NCBI RefSeq assembly: GCF_002286775.1
Contig: NZ_NSGJ01000012.1
Coordinates: 1 to 64,000 of the forward strand
Direction: 5' to 3'
Source: Myroides sp. N17-2
GTDB taxonomy: Bacteria; Bacteroidota; Bacteroidia; Flavobacteriales; Flavobacteriaceae
Length of the DNA: 64,000 nucleotides
The notes under the pieces were generated by a model. The model worked only from the letters and a program-made list of their open reading frames with translations, was not told where the DNA came from and searched no databases. Both the position numbers and the translations under genes were made by a program. Shown one piece after another: positions 60,101-64,000 of the stretch (position 1 is the first letter of the stretch; each line of letters begins with the position of its first letter).

Positions 60101-62892
60101 ATATTCATCGTATTAGGCTTCGCTAATAAACCTAACAATGCGTTCGTCTTATCAGTGATACGCACTGATTTATAATCTACTGAAGGAGTGATAGCAAGGT
60201 ATGTTCTTCCATCCTTATCACTTACAATACGAATATCACCTTGATTTTTAAAAGAAACATCTTTCCCTTTACTACTTCCTTGTAAGACAGACACACCTGC
60301 AGCATCTTTTACATCAACTGTAAAGTAATGATTCCCTAATAGCAATCCATCTACCAATCCTGACACTAAATTACCAAGACTTCCACTTACTAATTTGTCT
60401 AAAATAGCTTTGTCATAATCAAAACGGATATAAGAAGTAGTACCTGCCTTAATGGTTTTTTCATATCCTAATTCGATATGCCCTGTATGTTGATCACCTA
60501 ATCCCAATAAAAGTCCAGCACCTGAATTAAGTGTTGCATAATCATCAAAGTTCTCACTGAATATATTATCTATATCATCTGCATTAGACGCACTTAGTAC
60601 TTTAGCAGCACATACTGGTTTTATGAATGGTGGTAACGTTGCCTTTTCAGGACAAGTAGAACTTACACGCTTTACATCATATAAACGAATAGCTGGTGTA
60701 ACTGAAGCAGTCAACACTGTTGACACCTGAATATCTACTCTATCAAATACTTGTTTAGTATCAAAAGTCAATGTCTGTACTCCACCCGATTTAAATAAGT
60801 CTAATAGATTTAGACTATTAATTAACCCTTGTTGTAATGTGAATGACTCTTGTTGTTTACCTCCTAAATAAGTAACTACTTTATACCCTCCTAATAAATC
60901 AACTGAAAGAAGTGATTTAGGGTCTAACTGTAATCTCACTTTTAACTCGTCACCTACTTTTGAAGGTTGATTAAAATAAATGGTTTGTTTTACTAATCCA
61001 CTTACTGCTAATAGACCATTGCTAATCTCTGAGTAATTAGATGTATTAGTATCAATAGCAAAGTATGGATTATTAACTCCTGCTTTAGCTAAGTCAGCAA
61101 CACCTAAGCTTAAGCCTTTTTGGTCATACGATGTGAATTGAGCAGGAAAGCATAAGTCTGTTCCTATCTCTGTACACATATTATATACATTCAATGTACG
61201 TATTTCTCCTGTTGGCAATAAACTACCAACACTATTAGACACAACAATACTTTGATATGCTTGATTGGGAGTAACTGCTAAGTAATATCTTCCAATATTA
61301 TCTTGTACTAATTTTACAGCACCAATAGCGTCTCCATCAAATCCATTTGAACTTGAACGCTTTAATACTGATGTTCCAGCGGTATTATATGCTTCTACTG
61401 TAAATATATGGTTACCTAAGACTAGCCCTCCTAGATCAGCTACTAACTTACCTAATGTACCTCCTAAAAGAGCATTAAGCATCCCTTTATCTGCATCAAT
61501 ACGGATATAAGATGTTTTATTCGCTGCTAATGGAGCATTATATCTCATCTCTATACGCCCCTTTTGAGGAGCAGACACTAATAAACTTCCATTATTTGCA
61601 ATTAGCGTAGCATAAGTTTCATTATTACCATCTATTGCATTGTAAGGAAAGTCTACATTGTCAAACACTCCTAATGATGTAGAGCAAGATGCTACTTCGA
61701 ATGGTTGATCTGTTGCGTTAGGAATTTTAATTAATGGGTTCTTACAAGTAACACCATCATAGCGTTCTACGTCATATATGCGTACAGAACTCCCTAATAA
61801 ATCAACTCCTACAGGTGCTTTTAAACGCACTTCTAAACGATCAAACGATTTTTGTGGAGCTACTATTAAATCAACAGTCTTTCCTTCCTTAATCAAGTTT
61901 AAAAGGTTTAGGTCAGCTATTAATCCTCCTGATAATGACTTCTGATATACAGGCACAGTACTTTTACCATTATAAGCAAGTACTTCGACACCTCCTAAAA
62001 GGTTTAAATCTAGTACTCCAGTACTACCAACAGCTAGTTTTATATTTACACTAGATTGTTCATTAGATGTAGTAGGAAAGTAGAATATTTGAGACATTGA
62101 ACCACCTACATTGACACCTAATAATGCTCCTGGTGATACAAGTGAATAAGTTGTAAGATCATTATCTATAGCATGACTTAAATTTTGATTCTTTAAATTC
62201 AAAACTTTTAAATCAATTCCTCCTCCATCAAAAGAAGTCCCTAGTGGTTTTCCACAATGACTAACACTACTATTGTAAAAAGAATCATAAACATAAAAGT
62301 GTTTAGTTCCCGATAAAAGTCCTAATACCGCTTTACTATAATTAGAAAATTTCAATTTATTAATTTCCTTATCTGAAGTAATAGCTAATAAGAAATGCCC
62401 ATTAATATCCTCTATTAGTTTTGCAGTTGCATTTTTAAAACCATCTTGAGAACTTTCTTTTAAAATTTCACTTCCATTAGAATCATATGCTGATACTTCG
62501 AAGTAGTGATTGCCTAAAAGTAAACCATCCACTAATCCTGTAACCAAGTTACCAATACTTCCACCCAATAAAGCATTTAATAATCCCTTATCTTCAATAC
62601 CTACTTTTGTAAAAATAGTATTGTTTTTAGGTACACTTTTATTGAATATTAAATCTAATTCACTGTTAGAACCTAATAATCCAACTGCCAAACCTGCATA
62701 AGCACTTAAATCAGCAGAAGTATTTAAATCTCCATCAACTGCATTTTTTTCAGATGATACTTGTTTTATCCCTTTAGCTTCGTTGGCAAATATTCTATTT
62801 TTAGTCTGCCCCACAGTCTGCACTAGTGGCACTAACAGGACGAGCAAAAGCAGTAACCTCTTCCATAGAGAAAAAGTAGTTTTTTGTTTCAT
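57103..62892 (-). CDS. Giant multi-module adhesin-like surface protein
   Basis: The 1929-residue protein has an N-terminal signal (about 1-30). Two alternating module types can be read. Type A (about 30-215, 395-575, 755-935) contains LLGGSLGNLV and LGNHYFTV blocks; type B (about 225-380, 595-745, 950-1105, 1470-1630, 1640-1800) contains FDRVxI and LYDVxR blocks. Each opens with an AIDxNxxTYSxI-like segment, near residues 49, 239, 416, 609, 772, 969, 1484 and 1660, reminiscent of discoidin-type (F5/8C) carbohydrate-binding domains. A DUF11-like domain (about 1112-1225) and an Ig/PKD-like region (about 1265-1460) lie between. No standard T9SS C-terminal domain is recognisable; it ends ...SNLNITHKIK. 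First gene of the locus. Confidence 0.75.
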   Translation of the reverse strand: MKQKTTFSLWKRLLLLLVLLVPLVQTVGQTKNRIFANEAKGIKQVSSEKNAVDGDLNTSADLSAYAGLAVGLLGSNSELDLIFNKSVPKNNTIFTKVGIEDKGLLNALLGGSIGNLVTGLVDGLLLGNHYFEVSAYDSNGSEILKESSQDGFKNATAKLIEDINGHFLLAITSDKEINKLKFSNYSKAVLGLLSGTKHFYVYDSFYNSSVSHCGKPLGTSFDGGGIDLKVLNLKNQNLSHAIDNDLTTYSLVSPGALLGVNVGGSMSQIFYFPTTSNEQSSVNIKLAVGSTGVLDLNLLGGVEVLAYNGKSTVPVYQKSLSGGLIADLNLLNLIKEGKTVDLIVAPQKSFDRLEVRLKAPVGVDLLGSSVRIYDVERYDGVTCKNPLIKIPNATDQPFEVASCSTSLGVFDNVDFPYNAIDGNNETYATLIANNGSLLVSAPQKGRIEMRYNAPLAANKTSYIRIDADKGMLNALLGGTLGKLVADLGGLVLGNHIFTVEAYNTAGTSVLKRSSSNGFDGDAIGAVKLVQDNIGRYYLAVTPNQAYQSIVVSNSVGSLLPTGEIRTLNVYNMCTEIGTDLCFPAQFTSYDQKGLSLGVADLAKAGVNNPYFAIDTNTSNYSEISNGLLAVSGLVKQTIYFNQPSKVGDELKVRLQLDPKSLLSVDLLGGYKVVTYLGGKQQESFTLQQGLINSLNLLDLFKSGGVQTLTFDTKQVFDRVDIQVSTVLTASVTPAIRLYDVKRVSSTCPEKATLPPFIKPVCAAKVLSASNADDIDNIFSENFDDYATLNSGAGLLLGLGDQHTGHIELGYEKTIKAGTTSYIRFDYDKAILDKLVSGSLGNLVSGLVDGLLLGNHYFTVDVKDAAGVSVLQGSSKGKDVSFKNQGDIRIVSDKDGRTYLAITPSVDYKSVRITDKTNALLGLLAKPNTMNIYSMCYESDTNSCVPSFATSFEYTGLSLDVTGLSGAGVTYPERAIDDNTTHYSEISLGTVNIAGSVRQYIYFNSVAKAGEETLIKFRTQGGQVNLDLIGALEIKAYKGDKEVDAVSSTNGLINGINVLDLLTNNKMVELPFKPRADYDRISIGMKSLLGVNVGASLHLYDVVRTCKIVNPNQALVAWKSYKVNNDATIKTVKGGEVVEYTIHVRNESTTPIADFIVKDKMPKGVKLKSQVGGVVNTDEVAFIHKGALAPGAITTFTFTVDVATDLTGLVEIKNIAYVGEAGQEAGKEVFYPSYPPVDNTNPVQPDGTKAPGTVIKVESDTMLDKPTIVSVDVNGVDSSNNEICIGSSITLKVKEEGDTYQWYFDGGAISNTAVGSDDNTNPNYGKQRTLITDTPGKYTVVITKGSKVSKVSDVFEVVQKEAATLTIEGSQRISVKLDSSTGKAVIALPNVHTNGTTPVWFNYDNKQVIGNQVEFNAPGNYTLTVYSELDGCESYESLIVTVFDDSLCPPTIERVYARGGKLPDGTDMSTKWYTTLAGFVANKENAVNGNPTTHSTISTTIALLGLGTTWQNIYFDHPVKAGTPVTIKLGKEYSGLVVAGGLSVVGLDKKGNRIGTIKAVSGGLLDLLTADNVLEYTFVPSNKKGPQEFYGVQVSLGALVGVAQLAKVYGVYYDKSVSQFPEGYCKPVSDNVHPSVLDVLHGVQDLGLGVASATASVVNPWNAVDDNPETYAVISRVVSVANQAHMSVVFKQQAMPGDELSIIIGTPSNPVLGLELIKAFKIQRYLGDKKVGPEIDGTNGVKVIDLKLLGLGYKRKYKMIIKEVDESFDRVKITYADVLGVIGEFTRIYEVSVAPKVNLGNGFDINEDIKAICVQGNLVITAEDSCTDYQMFTKERDVNPDNLEKPIIGKLETIIDKNGLPINQYTFKLPKQLEEVEEGNDDGTPSGIKYKVIYIQTFRNGCPVGRRIPVKLDAKNCSVKSNLNITHKIK

Positions 62893-64000
62893 TTGTTGTT
62901 TGTTAATTGTGTTTTTAAATTGTCTCTGTGCTATTACTCTGATTGTGAGTTTAGAGCACTAGTCACATTAATTACTAAGATGAGATTGAGATACTATCTT
63001 TGAGAGAAGATATAGTGATAACAGCGAGTGTGAGTGTTGCTGTATGCACTATAATACACTAGTTTTATCTAGTGTTAACACATTTAAACGAAGATTGACT
63101 TAATGAAGCAATGCTACCGAATAAAAGGTCTTAAACTCTTTAATTTAATATCCTAAAGCCATCTTATGGCGAAGTTTTAAAAACCTAGTTTCTAAAACCT
63201 TTTATTCTTATTTCTTTCTGATTCCCATACTTACTTTTTTCATAATTGATTAAGATTTACTCTTTGAGACTCATAGGTCATAATATGACCCACATTATCA
63301 CAACTAGCTATTATTAATTAAAAACACGAAGGCTATATTGGGCTAAATACAGCTTCGTTAATAAACTTCTAGACATGAACTACATCGGTGAAATATAGCA
63401 TCAGACTCAAATTAATTCGTTAGTAAGGGAATTTGGGAAACTTAACTATGGGGTAATCTATTCTTTAATAAAATGCTCCCTCATCACATATCTACATACG
63501 TCTAAGAAAGCTAAACTCTTCTATAATTGTCCCCACAAGAATCAAAGTCGTTCACATTACATCAAATAGATTGAACCTATAGTTCTTCACAAATTCTAAG
63601 ACAAAAGTACTTCGTCCAAAAATCGAAAAGCCTATACTTAAGAATGGTTTAAATCATAAATTGATACCTAGTACCCTTGTTAACATTCTTAAAATGAAAC
63701 ATTATCACACTATCCTAAAGGAGGTTTCAAAAAACAAATAAGCTATATATCAAATACTTAAATTGCTAAAAAAGGACTAGTACCCTATCTCTTATAAGCC
63801 ATACGGGAAGAGTGAAAAAAGAGTAATTAAACAATACTACAAATGGTGAAATGCAACAAATGTGATTACAAAAAAGAAGAAATTCTAATCACTACATAAG
63901 AAGGATAGTATAGGATAAGGAAAGATTAACAGTGAAGTTTAAACACTAAAGAACAAAGATTATCATACTCTAGACCACCTATAATATCTGCTACTATATA
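62893..64000. other. About 1.1 kb of non-coding DNA upstream of the surface locus
   Basis: No gene-sized frame or RNA gene was found. It contains a hairpin ACACTAG with CTAGTGT (63056-63075), the palindrome at 63119-63207, and a TACTTTTG box on the minus strand (63602-63609) about 700 bases from the start codon. The promoter of the locus is not identified with confidence. Confidence 0.5.
63119..63207. repeat. 89-bp imperfect palindrome
   Basis: GAATAAAAGGTCTTA (63119-63133) is mirrored by TAAAACCTTTTATTC (63193-63207) with one mismatch. The centre is a small hairpin, GCCAT-CTT-ATGGC (63158-63170), on the same axis. It lies 230-310 bases upstream of the giant surface-protein gene and could form a long hairpin in its leader. 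Confidence 0.55.

Overview
The window reads as a chromosomal segment of a member of the Flavobacteriaceae (Bacteroidota), most like Myroides or a close relative. The DNA is AT-rich. Many genes are preceded by the Bacteroidota promoter element TAnnTTTG and lack a strong Shine-Dalgarno sequence. The content is typical of the family: type IX secretion (T9SS) type B sorting domain, PorP/SprF, PD40-OmpA protein, CcsBA, and lipoproteins with the C-S-S-D-D surface signal. Genus is an inference, because no rRNA or marker gene is present.

From 0 to 38 kb the window is mostly ordinary housekeeping DNA in short operons separated by clear hairpin terminators. In order: a DUF2459 protein, glmM, AcpH-like hydrolase, a ClC channel, cysE-cysK, a P4-type acid phosphatase lipoprotein with a duplicated-domain lipoprotein, NhaC, guaB, HMG-CoA lyase, pyrD-lysE, a large FAD/Fe-S dehydrogenase, nnr, an AraC-type regulator with a metal-binding-like N-terminus, a GNAT/DUF4377 pair, DUF4920/haem-site lipoprotein/mnmD, ilvE, an SRPBCC protein, kdsB, a DUF4822 lipoprotein, a RecD-like helicase, DUF3822-rsmD, the RNase P RNA gene (minus strand), murQ with three followers including terC, trmH and a sirtuin.

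From 38 to 63 kb the window is dominated by cell-surface genes on the minus strand. Three tandem paralogous exported proteins (38.0-42.8 kb) form one probable operon. After ccsBA and an aminotransferase comes a second locus (49.5-62.9 kb). It encodes a 1929-residue multi-module adhesin-like protein, an 839-residue relative of the paralogs, a 209-residue protein with the same N-terminal module, a T9SS type B protein, its PorP/SprF partner and a PD40/OmpA protein. Shared N- and C-terminal modules tie the two loci together and suggest one surface-assembly system whose function I cannot name.

Non-coding features of note are: a family of about 160-bp elements with terminal inverted repeats (four full copies and one short copy); an array of five 11-bp repeats ending in a perfect 19-bp hairpin at 48.8 kb; large imperfect palindromes at 15.7, 16.0 and 63.2 kb; and a terminator-like hairpin inside the second surface locus. 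No tRNA, rRNA, CRISPR array, transposase gene or prophage was seen.
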